Shown: one piece after another, positions 34,515-48,600 of the stretch
Position numbering within the stretch: the first letter of the stretch is position 1
How the letters are laid out: each line of letters begins with the position of its first letter
Source of the DNA: Trichobilharzia szidati
Lineage: Eukaryota > Platyhelminthes > Trematoda > Strigeidida > Schistosomatidae
DNA length: 64,000 nt
Direction of reading: 5' to 3'
Assembly (NCBI GenBank): GCA_944472155.2
Contig: OX235272.1
Coordinates: 106,212,020-106,276,019 of the forward strand
Program-made: the position numbers and the translations under genes
Notes under the pieces: generated by a model
What the model was told of the DNA's origin: nothing
The model's input: the letters and a program-made list of their open reading frames with translations, nothing else
The model's database searches: none

Positions 34515-36890
34515 CTACAAACAGTGCGCAGCTTCTACCAGTAGACATGACTTCAGCATTAAACGTTTCTGTAGATTATACTAATAATTTTTAGCAGCGA
34601 CCTCCTAGCACAACATGGGAACTTTCACTTCGAGCAGCTAACCAAATTAGCATACAGACTTTCAGCGAACAACCACTTATCTTGGAACCTGGTTTATGCC
34701 GTCGTTTCACAAAGGTTTTCACAGTAGCCAACATTCGTCATGTTACACTCGCTGCTGATATTTTAAGTAATTTCAATCTGATAGTAGATGTCAATAAGAA
34801 AGAAAGTGATTGACAACTGCATCCAACTTCAAATCCATGGAATCATCTCAGATTAATCCGTTTACAACATTAGCATCGAAAAGACTGATGACTGCACATT
34901 TTCTGCAATATTGCAAAGTTCCCATAAAATTCTCAAGCCGTCTTACAATATTGAAAATGTTTCTCATTCTGTCACGCGTCAAATTATCACAACTGGTCAA
35001 CCCGTCCGAGTACGTCTTCGTCGACTACCACCTGATAAGTTAGCGGTAGCCGAAGCTGAATTTGAACATATAATGCAACTAGGTATCATCCGACCTTCCA
35101 ATAGTCCACGGTCCTCACCTTTACACATGGTACCAAAGGCTGACTATGACTGGCAACCATGTGGGGATTACCGACATTTGAATACTGCCACTGTCCCAGA
35201 TCGTTTTTCCATTTCCCACTTGCACGACTTCTTTCCGACACTGTGTTAAAAGTGTTTTCTGCAAAGTGGATTTTGTCAAAGCTTATCATCAGATACCGGT
35301 TGTTCCAGAGGGCATTGAGAAGACCGCAATTACAACACCTTTGGGCTTGTCTGAATTTCTACGAATGCCAGTTGGTCTGAAAAACGCCGCACAGTCCCTT
35401 CAGCACTTCAAGGATCAAGTCACTCAAGGTCTTGATTTTTTGTTCGTTTACATAGGTGACGTCTTAATTGCCATCACATCGGTACAGGAAAACATGGATC
35501 ATCTCAGCATTTTGTTTCAGCGTTTCGAGCAATATGGTGTTGCTATAAATCCGAAAATGTGCATTTTTGGTGCCTCTTCTATACAATTTCTGGGACATTA
35601 CATGACGGCAGACGGAATTTGGCCTACGGAGGAAAAGATACAGACTATCAAAAACTTCCCCGAACCAGACTCATTGAAGAAAGTTCGACATTTTGGGGGA
35701 TGTTTTATTTTCATCGACGTTTTATCTCTTTATGTGCCTCTATCATACAAGCTTTGACTGATATCCTTAGAAGAGATTCAAAAACGTTCAAATGGTCAGC
35801 ATAAGCCAAAGAAGCATTGTCGAAAGTCGTCCTGTCCCCACATCAACCTCAAAGTATCCCTTATCCTACGTACAGATGCATCGGAGTTGGCAGTAGGAGC
35901 AGTCCTACAACAGAAATTAAACGCCGACGTCACTCCACTTGCTTTCTTTTCCAAGAAGTCAGAACCTACCCAGACACGTATCAACACTTTGGACAGAGAA
36001 CTGTTAGCTATCTATCTAGTAGTGAATCATTTTGGTTTCTTGTTACATGGTAGACATCTCACCATCTTTACAGACCATAAACCCCTTTGCTATGCCTTTA
36101 CCACTTCGCTAGATAAACTCTCACCGGGAGAAGCTAGACAGCCGGATTACATTCCCTACTTTCCAACTAATATTCAGTGTACCAAAGGAGATGCAAACGC
36201 CGTATCCGACTGTCTTTCTCAATGTCATATAAATCAGCTATCTCCGATAGACATCAGTTTGAACAGTATTGATCAATTAAAATGCAATGACGCCGAAATT
36301 CGCACTTGTGGAGAAACGTTTTCCTTACACTTCCGTCGGATAGAACCATCGTTTGTGATGTTTCAACAGGCGTTCATCGCTCTTTTGTACCTCGAAGTTG
36401 CCGACAAGTCTTATTCGAACACTTACATTCGCTATCCAATCCTGGGGTATGTGTTGCTGTTGGATTTATCAGGTAACATCTCGTGTGACGTAGAATGAAC
36501 TCTGGCTTTCGGAAATGAGCACTGGAATGTCTCCAGTGTCAATGCTCAGAAGTACATTGCCACACTGTTACAGCTCTGAAGACATTTGATTTACCTGATA
36601 AAAGATTTCAACATCTTCATATCGATATTGTGGGACCATATCCAACATCAAGAGGATACACGCATATTCTTACAACCATCAACACATTCACTCGATTGGC
36701 TATCTCATGCCCGCTAAACGATATGTCCACAAAAAATGCTGCTTTGGTTTTTCTTGATCGTTGGGTATGAAATTATTGAGTACCAACTACTGTTGCATCC
36801 GATCGAGGAGCTCAGTTCTAATCCACTCTGTTTCGCGAATTAACGAGACTCCTTGTAGTGAATCATATCTCCACGAAGGCTTGTCATCCG
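34515..36890 (+). mobile_element. Gypsy pol, degenerate (protease end to integrase)
   Basis: A broken Gypsy Pol read through several frames. Protease-side remnant 34740-34800. Reverse transcriptase: [48 protein letters not shown], then after a frame break at about 35248 [30 protein letters not shown], and [10 protein letters not shown] where the family has YIDD, so a catalytic Asp is replaced by Gly. RNase H: AVGAVLQQKL, FTDHKPLCYAF, NAVSDCLSQC. Integrase core remnant 36600-36880 (HIDIVGPYPTSRGY, ASDRGAQF) with stops. It is cut off near 36890 by a minus-strand LINE. It is clearly dead and less similar to the 17.7-19.5 kb pol than a recent copy would be. Confidence 0.85.
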
Positions 36891-37235
36891 GTAGCACCCT
36901 CGACTTTCGAGTCTGTGGTGCCACTTGCTCAGAAAATGTTAGGTCACTCGAGTACCTCAGGCCTAAGTCAACGACACTTTGGAGTCTGGTTAGGTTAGTA
37001 GATTGAAGCGTGAATTTTATGTTGATTGAGGATGCGCCGAAGCAGATCCAACCACATTTGTTCAGATTGAATTGTAGATTCCATAAAGGTGGCCAGGCAG
37101 TCACTTTATCTAATTCATTCTGCACAACTTTCTGGAAGCACCACAGGTCCTCACACTGGAATATATAAGTCACTTTTAGGTTATCTGCAGTGATGAATGG
37201 TTTATCATGTGAGGAGCAAGTGTAAATAGGACGGG
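36891..37235 (-). mobile_element. LINE reverse transcriptase fragment
   Basis: Minus-strand palm/thumb fragment: ADNLKVTYIFQCEDL (a YADDLK box, first residue lost), LQFNLNKCGWICFG and VVDLGLRYSSDLTFSEQ, as in CR1/Jockey-type LINEs. It butts directly against the truncated Gypsy integrase. Confidence 0.7.
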
Positions 37236-39115
37236 TGTGAGTAGATAGGTCTTAAATAACTTCTAGCACCACCATACGCCAAGTATTTTTTGCTTCTAGG
37301 AGAATAGTTGTGAGAGATCGGCTGCGTGCCTACGAAAGCTTCTGCAATATTCAGAAAGTGACTCAAGCTAGGTAGTAGTACTCAAACCATAACAGACCTT
37401 GTTCCCCTTCAAAAAGTGCGGCTAGTTACTGTGTTTCTTCAGAATTAATCTTGGTACCGATGAACGTTTTTCTGCCACGACCATGCTAGACTTGGACGGG
37501 AGAAATCCCCTTGCGATGAAGGCTGACAGAAACTCAACAATCCACCCACATGCAGGGAAAACACCTATTCGCTGCTGCCAGTAAATGCTGATAGTCGGAA
37601 AATAATTGGTCTTTGAGACGACTAAGGTGTGTTTATGCTTGCTATTTTTGTTTTTGTCACAGTCCTGCTTATGAGATGCCCGAATAAGATCCAAAAGCAC
37701 AAAACATTTTGCAGCCGAGGAATAAGTGGACAATTTCCTATGCCCCAGCAGTCTTAGCAAGTACACGACTGTATTTCACAACGCCGACATCACCACTTAG
37801 TTCTGATCAGTAGATATGGTGGTGGTCACTAAGGTGAATCGCCCCATTCTGCAGGAACAGCAGTATGCAATTTGACGGCTCGAGATTTTTATGAGGGCTT
37901 GAATCTTTATCTTGAAAAAGATAATAATGATCGCCTAGACAGATCATGCTTCTACCTTCAAACATATACCATTCGGTCAGCCTATTGCTGAGATGCGACC
38001 ACGTGGGCTCTGCACAGATTTTTGGGGCATCTTATAAATTAACATGCTTTCCTTTGTCGTATCTTCGAATATCACTTAACAATGTCTCATCTCATTCATT
38101 TTCTAATAACGTCTTCACTTGCTCATTATATTCCACTAAACCTAACATTTTATAGCTCTTCATGAATTTGATTCGACTTATTCTATTCCTATTCTCTGTA
38201 GGGTACGGTTGTGCACCAAATACACAAAAAGGTATGAAATAAAAACAACCGGCTTGTGGATAATTGTATTAAAACCAAAAGTGGACATCATGATAGTAAG
38301 ACCTATATGGGTAGCATTATACATTGCAAATGAACTTTGTCAGCCTAGGGATTATAGTCTCCCATTGTATTTCCTTTATGAATGCATCTATTAATGATAC
38401 ATTGCACTTACCTATTTCATTACACTTTAATGATTCACCTTAGCACCTTGACTTTTCTAAAACAGCTTACTATCCCTTGTAAGCGTTGTACTTACCTCAA
38501 TATTGGTTGGTTATCGTATGCCTACAAACACGGGTTGAAAACGAAGCGAAGTTGATTTTCCCGCGCAACCTGGAGGACTACTGTACAATTCAATAATGAT
38601 ACGGCCTGGGTCAGACAATGAGTGTATTTATATATATATATATATCAAATATTTAGCTGTTGAAACATTATTAACTTGTAGACAATCTACTATTTGACAT
38701 TATATCATACTTGATCGTGCCTGTAAAACTGGCATGCATTTTCATGTAAATTTATGTTTATATGAAAATATGCATTATTATTATTAACTGTCACCAGTCG
38801 GTCATATAGGTATTTTACTGTTGCTAACCTTGCTATGTCTCAGGGAAGTAGTCTTACCCTATCTGAAACAGACACATGCTGAAATGTAATACATATATGT
38901 ATGTACAAATTAACCCATAGAAGGTTTCTGATTTGTACTGTTGTATTTATCTAATCCGTCTACCATGTTATCATCTAATAAACCGTTTGGTCAGCAACTA
39001 CTGTTAATTCAACAGTGTCGAGAATGGGTTTATTAGTATTACTGTGCAGATGTTCTATCGGAAATCCGAAAAGAAGATGAATAAGACTGCGTCTATTTCT
39101 GGTGACTCCCATCTA
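37236..39115. other. No gene seen
   Basis: Mixed intergenic sequence. It includes a TA run (38628-38645) and an ATT run (38774-38783). No ORF is convincing. Confidence 0.4.
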
Positions 39116-39119
39116 GCCC

Positions 39120-39770
39120 TGATGCCTTCGTGGTTTTCAGTAACTTTACGGCCTCTAAAGGTTGGCATCTAATGGTGCTTCTGTGTCTGCTCACGATATT
39201 ACTGGACAGATTGCAAGTATAAGTCGGTCCAAGAATCCCTCAAAGTGGTCCGTCCAGTGCTTCATTTATTTCACACCCCTGAAAGTTGGGATCTACTTGT
39301 TGTCTCTCACTGCTTATCTCTTTCCAGGTAATCCGATCTTATTCTGAAGTCCCTTTTACCCGCACCCAGTACTTCCCCAGTTGCCAGGAGACCTTTTATC
39401 TTTCTTCGAACAATTTTCCACTTCTTCGTCCAATGCATTGTGGGTTATACTCAGCAACTCCTTCTTGCGATCTCTCCTGTACTGGTACATGACTTCTCTC
39501 CCCTCTTTCGGCGTCCCGGCGTTTGTAGTGAGTTATCACTCGTCTTTCCTCTTCTCATTGCTGAAGATGTCTATGAAGGTTTCCTTCAGCATCACCTTTA
39601 AAGAATCCCAGCTTTCCCGCACACACGTTTCTTCGATGTCACTGCATTATGTCTCCGACTGTTACCTGAAGACTATGGTGAAGATGTTCTCCGTAGTCAT
39701 ATCCTTCGCTTCGTGAGGATGACCTATCTCCAGCCGCTTTGACGGCTTTTGACTTGACGTTGTAGTTTAT
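39120..39770 (-). mobile_element. LINE-I linker region before the reverse transcriptase
   Basis: In broken minus-strand frames the characteristic stretch before the LINE-I reverse transcriptase appears: a KHWTDHFEGFLDR block (cf. RWxEHFExxLNRP) followed by ADTEAPLDAN, and upstream a coiled, Arg/Lys-rich linker. Many stops. Confidence 0.5.
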
Positions 39771-42560
39771 CTGTACTAGAAAATGGTTTGAACGCTCAGT
39801 TGCTCTTTTCTTCAACATTGTGTACAGTAGACTGAGTCTTCAGTGTTTTAAGACTGATATGGGTCTGTCTGATTTTTCTGTGACCAAGTGGTGAGACCCA
39901 CGTCACTTTGTGAGTGTTCTTACAGCTCTAGACTTAGCCTACAATCACTAAATCATTAAAGACGTAGAAGTTCATGACCCACAGCAAGTCATCTACTCAA
40001 AGATTGCCCTGCATTCATGTTGCGGTGTGTGACAAAAGCAAGGTTTTTCAAGTAGCATATGCAAGCAGATATAAGTATATATATCATCTGAAACAATATT
40101 GAATAGTGGAGGGCTCGATTTAATCAAACAACATAGATAAAATGAAGACAAAAGAAGAACGATACAGAGGATATGTGCAAACTGCAATCTAAATATGGGG
40201 TAAATGTATTGTGACGATATCTATACGCCAACTAGCCGATGAACAATCCGGTTACCAAATACTACTGTGTCCTGCTGTTACAACATCATCCGTTAGAATT
40301 TCGATACTGTCATCTAGTTCCCTTCTGCTTGCATTTGTCTTTGGAAATTCTCCTTCTTCTACACTGGGTTTGCACTGTTTGCGAGTGTGTAGCATTAAAT
40401 AATTATAAATTCACCTCCTTTGAACCTGGCCGTCATCATCGTGGAGTAAATCGGTTCTCACTTCGTGGGGACTGTTGACGCTTTTGGTTATAAAGTAATG
40501 GCTCGCAGTTATCGTCTGGGTGATGGGAGCGCAATAATGATTTTCCGGTTTGTAATCTGAACAGTTCGTTTTCACTCAGTCTTCTTTTGCAGATCCTCTG
40601 ATTCCCTTTTGTTTTGCTATCTGATCACCTTACCAGCCAATCCCAAACATATAGAGAACATTCCATGTCAGTGTGCTAATTTTCGCTCTCATAAGGAGAA
40701 GACATATAGCCTGATGGTTTTATCTGTTATCATCATTCTTTCTCAAATCGATGATGTTTCCAAGTCCCTGAGGAGAACAAGTGCTTTTTCTGTGTTTTGA
40801 CGTTTCCGTATTTACTGGGTTGCTAGCTCCACTCTCAGCTTATCTTCTTTTCTGGCCTTGGAAACACTTACTAAGCTAGCCGAGGTTTCATCTGCTTTAG
40901 ATAAAAGTGCAATGGGCGTACATTCATCTCATCTGTTCCTTAAGTTTTAGAAACTTACTCACGGTAGTGCAAAACAAAGGACACGTGACGACAAGTTGCT
41001 CAGAGTAGACTTTGGCATTTACAGCCAGGTTAGATTACTAGTGATCCAGTAAGTCCTCATAAAACACTGGGTTGGGGATCTGTGAAAAAACTGAAGAACG
41101 GCTGACCGAAGGTCTGTGATATGTATAAGACCGAATTCTTCTGCTCGTTAAAAACAATTTTTGATAATCATTCCTTTGTATTTCACCCACAGTATGCCAG
41201 TTCATTAGATAACTTTAAGGTTTCTGAACTTGCTTGCTTTTTGGCATCCATTAGAAATGATGTCCATGTTTGTCATTTGAAACCTGTCGTTACAGACTCA
41301 CTTGTTGACTACAAAGTGACGTTTTAGGAGATGCGGAGGGTTGTTGACATTTACGCGAGGTACGATGTATACAAACGCAAGGTCTTATCCCATAACACGT
41401 ATAATATTTATTCTGCTTAGACCAGAGGCAAATAGAAACACCGACTTGACCGTACAAAATACGAAATATATTCCGGGGTCAGAATCGTAGTGCGATGATT
41501 GCTAAGCTAGGTAGAGATCGTGCACGAACGGATGAAAGTAACACGACAGTGTGTTAGGTGGCTTAGGTGCTTGACCGCAAACCTTCAGCTAAACGAGTCG
41601 GCTTGGAAAATGAAGGTTAGCATACAATGTTGAATGCCGTAGGCTTATGATTTTGAGGAATAATTTACTGCCACAACGTGTAATCAAACCTGGATTATCC
41701 TAGATTGGCCTGCAGAATGTACGCAACACATCCTCAGTAGTGAGAGAATGTTACACTTATGGCTGAGTAAAAATGTACTTCAGTTGGGGCAGTATGAAGA
41801 CGTTAGAGAAATTTTCGACTGAAGTCTCCACCACGATTTCACTTCCTTGATCTCCAAATAACTGGAACAGTTGTCTTTTACCTCGGTAGAGATGAGTAGA
41901 ATGAACAAGAAAAATGAATCATCTTGATTGCTATAGATTCCATCAATTTATGTGATGACTTTCATGACCCTAATTTCTGAGGAAATGCGTGTCTATTTTC
42001 AGTTCTTTCTCCTTTCACATCATCTGGATGGATGTATGGTGGCACAATGATTTCACAGTGATGATATCAACCTAGTAATGATATTATATTGCCCTTCAAA
42101 GCATACTAAAATCATGTGGGGTCACAGTAGTCGGCTGATAAACGAATTGATTTACGATCCACTCTTCACTTAATAGACAATGGACATACAGCTTTCAGAA
42201 GACCTGAAGTGGTTTCTCAGTAGTAAGAAGCGGGTATCCACATATTGGTAGTCCTGTCCAAGTTTGATATGAAATTGCCTGGTTTCTGTAGATGGGATTG
42301 AATACTGTATCTCTGGCGGGAGGTATAATAACAAGGTCGACTAAGGCGTGAATGATGAAGTTCAGCGTCACGTGTTCTTTGAGTGATACCTTACGCTTAG
42401 GGGTACTATCAGAAACTGCAAATAAAACAAGTCTTAATACCCCAGGATGTTTATTGTATACAAGATATGGTTCGTAGTTTCTACTGATAATGAACCCTAC
42501 CACATTTAGGGAGTGTACCTTTTCTTTCACCTGATATATACGAAGGAATCAGCCTAATAC
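39771..42560. other. No supported gene; expected location of QTRT2 5' exon
   Basis: The N-terminal exon of QTRT2 (about 30-40 residues) should lie here or further upstream, but I could not identify it. A 68-codon frame at 41121-41327 and a minus frame at 42195-42530 resemble nothing I know. Confidence 0.4.
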
Positions 42561-42563
42561 CAG

Positions 42564-42690
42564 GATTTTCCTTCGCCTCCATGAGCTACATGTATGTGTG
42601 TTTCAAATTGGAAGTAAATTCTGTAGAGCAGAACGTAAATCAACCCTGTTGAAATATGGCCGTGGTCTTGTTGAGTTCGGTGCGTTGGGG
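42564..42690 (+). CDS. QTRT2: QTRT2 exon a
   Basis: Acceptor 'cctaataccag' (AG 42562-42563); donor GT at 42691. It encodes IFLRLHELH through KYGRGLVEFGALG. An alternative acceptor at about 42543 would add a few codons. Supported by alignment in length and residues with the human segment LHNIH...EYKEGVGKFIGM. The intron after it is only 56 bp. Confidence 0.6.
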
Positions 42691-45600
42691 GTATGGTTCT
42701 CAGTTATGACTTTACTTTCTAGAAACGTAAAGCTATTTTGTTCCAGTCTGATCCAACCAATTCGTCTTCTGTAGCAGCTGCCGCCAAGTCTTCTGTTCCT
42801 GTGTGGGCAACAGGGGGTCGTCTACAGTTGTCCATTGCCGAATACGCTAAATGTGTCTTAATGGCCTCTCCCGTGGCATATCAAGCGCCAACAGACAATG
42901 AGACGTTTCTTTTGGATAAAAATCCAACACCAAAGCGATGTAAAAATTCGGTCGTTAGAACTGCAGGATATTTAAGGAGATTGATTGAAGAACACTCTTT
43001 GGAAGAGGTAAGCTGTGATTGTTTGGAAATATGAATTAGGTTGAAAGATTATAGATATTATTATTCAGTCTGTTTCGCACATAGTTGTGAGTTATTTGTG
43101 TTTGGCTTTATTACTATTAATCGACGATGGAAATAAGCCAACTTACTGATTTGTTACGTTTAATTTATCTTAGATGCTGTAATTACCAAATGCTTTTAAA
43201 ATGACAGATGTTTCTGGATAAGCAGCTTTGTTAATGATGCTGCCATGAGTTTTCTAAGTAGCCGGGAATGGTAATGTAATGAACCCATTTCTTGTCTTTT
43301 TAAACCCAATAGTATTCAAAAACTACAAGAATGTAGTGTAGTGGAACATTATGAAATCACCAAAAAGAAATAATAATAAGAGTTTAATATAGTCAGTGTG
43401 CTGCAGTAATAGTATTCATGCTGTAACCTCTTATCTTCTAGTTTTTTATAATCAATGGTCTTTGTTTTGAAAATGAGATATTGATTAGGGCTGAAGATGT
43501 GCTTCATTAACATAGTTTCATACTATTCGTCTAATTCTCACCTTTCCTGCCCGCTTGGTTTGATACTTACAAGGCCCACCTACTGACTGACTGAATTTGA
43601 ACACAGGACTTAACACAGAAGTGTAGTAGTTCAAGTTGCCACATTCTATGCTGTACATAAAGGTGGACAGAAGAAAGAAAAAGGAATTCTAAGCTAATAT
43701 AATAATAATTATAATAACAATAATAATAATACGATTTACGAGGGCAAAAGTCATGTCTGATGGTTAATACAGTATACTGAGAAAATTCATGAACTGTTCA
43801 ATCCTGAAAACCAAATAATGTTTTAAATTTGTACATGTCTAGTTGTAGAACTCTTACGGGTTTCATGCACATTTTTCCGTTTATAGACTTGAGAAGATTA
43901 AGAACAAATATTCGAGCAGAACGACATGAATCCATCTTATTTTATTCATTCTCTGCAGCTATGTACAACTTATTTATTACATAATGTATTTGATAGGCGT
44001 CAATACTGTTGTAGTGAATACAAAAATTACTCCTTGTCCAGTCTCATAAATGTATACAAGAGTCAAACTAATGGGTAGAAGTTTCATAGATTGACATTTT
44101 AGTCTTATCATCCCACTCTTAATTTCGTCTCCATGTAATCCTATTCTAGCTAATAATGTCCGTTGGAGGAGCCCCACAACTTGATCAACTGATTTTCGGT
44201 TCTTATTATTATCATTCCGTTGGGTGGCAAGTGGAACACAGAGCATCAACGGCACATCTCCATTTCACTCTGCTTTCTGCAGTCTATTTTTAGCTGGGTA
44301 CATGACTGACTATAAGCTTCCATTTCCTCATATAATCTCTGCCATGTCATCCTCTCCTCAAGCTCTGCCATTCCTCAAGCAGTACACCCTCTACAATGGA
44401 AAGTCCTCCACTACCTCACTTATTTTAGCTGGTGTTCCTCAAGGTGCTGTTCTTTCTCCTTTTCTGTTTTCTTTTTTCTCACATGACTTGCCCCATTCTG
44501 ATGTAGCCACTTTTGTCAAGTATGCTGATGACCTCTCTGTCTCTATGCCTGTCAACTCTCAGTCCGATTGTTCCAAATTGAATAACTTTCTGTCGGAAAT
44601 TAGTCAGTGGTCCTCTTCAAATGGTCTTAAGCTGAATCCGTCTAAATGTCAGGTAGTAAATTTCACTTTCATACGAAAACGTGACCTACAACAACTAGCT
44701 AGTTCACATGGTCCCACTATCATTGACGGCATAGAGGTTGAAATTACATCTAATGTCAAGTACCTTGGACTGAGTATTTCCTCCGATCTTTCCTGGTCCT
44801 CTCACATCTTGCTAGTTACTAGAAAGATGTTTCGCTTAACGTTCTACGTTAGGAAGTTAAGACAGTCTGGTATAAAGCAGTCTTTGCTTTCTCAGTTTGT
44901 CAATTCTTGAATTCTAACCATCCCTCTTTACTGCTCCCCATTAATCTTTCCTGGACTACTTAAGAAAGATTTTGCTTTGCTGCGTAGGTCACTAAAAGCT
45001 GTTAGTAGGGCAAGTGGGATTTCGTTAAACTAACTGGTTAACACCATTGTGGATAGACATATAATGTCATGTAAGAAACTAGCGAATACTATATTGTCAG
45101 ACCCCGAGCATCCTCTCTATACGCAGCTCTCTCCTTGCATTTCATCTGGTAGAACTAGAAGCAACTATAGGAAGCTATATGCTAGGACTACCAAGTACAA
45201 AAACTCCACGATACCTTATCTGGCACAGCTATTATTTGATGGGAAATCCGTTAGGTATGACACGATCAACTTACTGCGGCACTCTTAACAAATAGTTCCC
45301 ATTAGCTTTTGTTCTCCTTTCTTTGTTACTATTATATTGTTGCTCACATATTCTATTACACACTAATTTTATATATCATATCCTGTGGTGCATTGTTTAA
45401 AGTGTGAATGCAATGCTGTTCTTTTTTTATTTCTTTTATTTAAAGAGATTCCGTTATCAGTCCGCAATTGCTCTGGTAACTTAATTTTTGATGAGTGAGA
45501 AATCATTTATTTATCTACGTAATTTCATGGACGTTACTCATTTTGCTATCCTCAGCCTAGACTTCATACAAAGTAATTTTAGTATTCACTACGACAGTAT

Positions 45601-48600
45601 TGATATCTAATAATGTGAAATATTCCCATATCATGAATTTAAAGTCAATCTGAACGAAGAATATTCTTTTCAATAATTTCTCCTCTTCAGGTTCTTACAC
45701 AATTATAAAATATAACGCATTTGTTGTCGTTACAATAATGGCCAGTTATGCAGCGGATATATTTCTTGACGTAGAATAACAGATTAGTTATGTATGGGGT
45801 GTCAAAATAAATAAATAGTCGTATTTGTGTGACAAACGTGCTAGTTGGCTGAAATCGATTACAAAATATTGTAAAATGGGAGACAATGGTGGTGGTGATT
45901 AGTCATAATAGATTTGTAGAGTATGGGGTAGGAAAATTGATGTCAACACAGTTTTCAGGGTTATATACCGAATTCCCAAGTCGTTATCACGTACAGTTCG
46001 CTTACGTCTCCTAAACATAGCAGAAGCTGTTGCAATAAGATCGACTAAACCGGAACTTTGTATCCAAAAAGAACACGTTCAATTGCTGTTCCTACCGTGG
46101 CCAAACTTGGATTGATGATTCTTCTTATCACCAAGAGTGCTTCTTCCCCTTAACCCTCTTGGTTTTTTTGTTTTTTTCCTTTGCTTTTTATTACAATTAT
46201 TATTATTCGTCATAATTTATGCCCTTCATGCAAACATTCTCTCAATACTATCGAATTTTCCATTTATACTATCCGGAATTATTATTAGTGATATTATCTC
46301 TTTTCTCAATATATGCCTCCACCTGTTTCATTTTACACATTCGTTATTTCATTATGAACCTCTCATTGCAGTCTTACTATCTCCTGTTTAATACAGACCA
46401 CTTTGTACTAGCCACTCACCTGACTGACACCTTTTATAACCTTGAACTGACTTGTCAATTTTCCTACCCCACACTCTACAAATCTATTATGACTAATCAC
46501 CACCACCATTGTCTCCCATTTCACAATATTTTGTAATCGATTTCAGCCAACTAGCACGTTTGTCACACAAATACGACTATTTATTTATTTTGACACCCCA
46601 TACATAACTAATCTGTTATTCTACGTCAAGAAATATATCCGCTGCATAACTGGCTATCATTATTGTAACGACAACAAATGCGTTATATTTTATAATTGTG
46701 TAAGAACCTGAAGAGGAGAAATTATTGAAAAGAATATTCTTCGTTCATATTGATATCTGTCAAGTATATTTTAAATGTATTAAACATTTAGTTTTAATTT
46801 TATGTAATAAATATTATAAGTTGTGTACATAGCTGGAGAGAATGAACAAAATAAGATGGATTCATGTCGCTATGCTTCAATGTTTGTTCTTGATCTTTTC
46901 AACTGCGAGTTTTTCAAATTTCTAAAAAATATAGTCTGTCTCTTCAAATGAACTTTCGTCAAGATTTGACCGAATAGTTCTAAAATATTTGGGCGCCGAG
47001 TGAGAAGTAGACATTTGTAAAAAATTATATTTGTAATATCTCAGCGATATTGAAATGAGTAATTCCAACGTTTCGTTCGGCAATCTGGTCCAAACTTCTT
47101 CAGGGAAATTAATCGAAATTAACATAACAGAGGTTTTATATATAAAAGGCACATCTTTTTAAAAACTTTGTCCAATCATGATTCATAAACACAAGTATAA
47201 TAAACAAAATTGTATGAGCTGTGATCAAAATTTGACTTCGGACTTACAAATATTGGTCTACCTTTGTTAAATACTTTAAACAGAGTGTGCATGTGTGTGT
47301 GTGTAAACAGTTGTAAAACATTTCTTAACGTCTCCATTGGAAGATGTAGGCAGTCAGGAATTTGACCAAGTATTATTAATTAGTGATACATATCCATTTT
47401 TATTTATTAATCAGGATTTCCTATGCATCAGCTAACATCAAATAGTCTGTCTCTGTCTGGATTCAACGTAGAACTTGTCACCGAAGTGCAGCAGTTCGAG
47501 TTGTCACGTTCCAAAGAGCACACAGAGGTAGACAAGAAAATGAGTGAAGAGAATCAATAGAGTTTTGACAGGTATAAGAGTGAAACAGAATGAGTAATGG
47601 TAGAAGGGAATATGAAAGATTACAGAGACTGAATACATCTGCGTAAGCCATTGACAACGATTTTGAGCCATGTCACCTATTGTCTCCAGCCATTGATTCT
47701 TAGAGTCCCGAGGGCCCCAACCCGGAATTGTGCATCTCCCTATCTGACTCAGTTTAACTGTTAGGGATTTCATGGATTGATGCGATGTTTTTGTTTGGCC
47801 ACCACTTACTCTTTTCCAACCTGCACCTATATCAGCTAGTAATGACCGTCCGTCGGAGGAGGCGATGGTTAGGCATGCGCAGCACGTGACCTAGCCATCT
47901 CAATCTATGTAACTTTATAGCCTCTTCGATTGTTTTTCCATCTTTGCCCAATACTCTACGCCTAACGTCAACATTGCTTACTTTATTATACCACCTAACA
48001 TGAGAAAGAGATCGTAGACATCGATGGTGAAAAACAGTCAACCTTTTCATGTCTTCAATTCGTGTATTGGTCATGTTTCAGAGCCATAGAGAAGGACGGA
48101 GCGAACTGCTGAGCAGTACACACGTCCCTTGGTTGATAGTCGGATGTCACGTCTACGCCAGAGATGGTGTAAGTTAGCGAAAGCAGCTCGAGCTTTTCGG
48201 ATCCGTGCTGAGATTTCGTCGCCAATCAGTCCGTTGGTGCTGATACAACTTCCGAAATAGGTTAAGTGGTCAACATGTCCTATCACTTCACTCCCTATCA
48301 CTAAGCTAGAGGTAGACATAGTCCAGTCCTGTAGCAGCATCTTACATTTAACAGGGCCGATTCGCATGCCAAACATACGAAGATTGCTGCTCAAGGTGTT
48401 CAGAAGACTGCATTTTGTTAGCAACCTCCCTTAACAGGACTATGTTATCTGCATATTCGAATTCCATAAGACTATTCCCTGGTAACAAGTCGATTCCTAA
48501 GTCGTCAAGTTCAGTTAAGGATACTTCTATTAGCATATCTATGATGAATTTAAACAGAAAAAGGGAAAGTGGACATCCTTGACGGACACCACTGGTTGTT

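Noticed and set aside
41121..41327. 68-codon frame considered as QTRT2 N-terminal exon
   Set aside because: It follows an acceptor-like tttcacccacag but has no similarity to the QTRT2 N-terminus and ends in a stop.
42195..42530. 111-codon minus-strand frame
   Set aside because: Vaguely LINE-like (LNFIIHALVDLV) but with no motif good enough to name.
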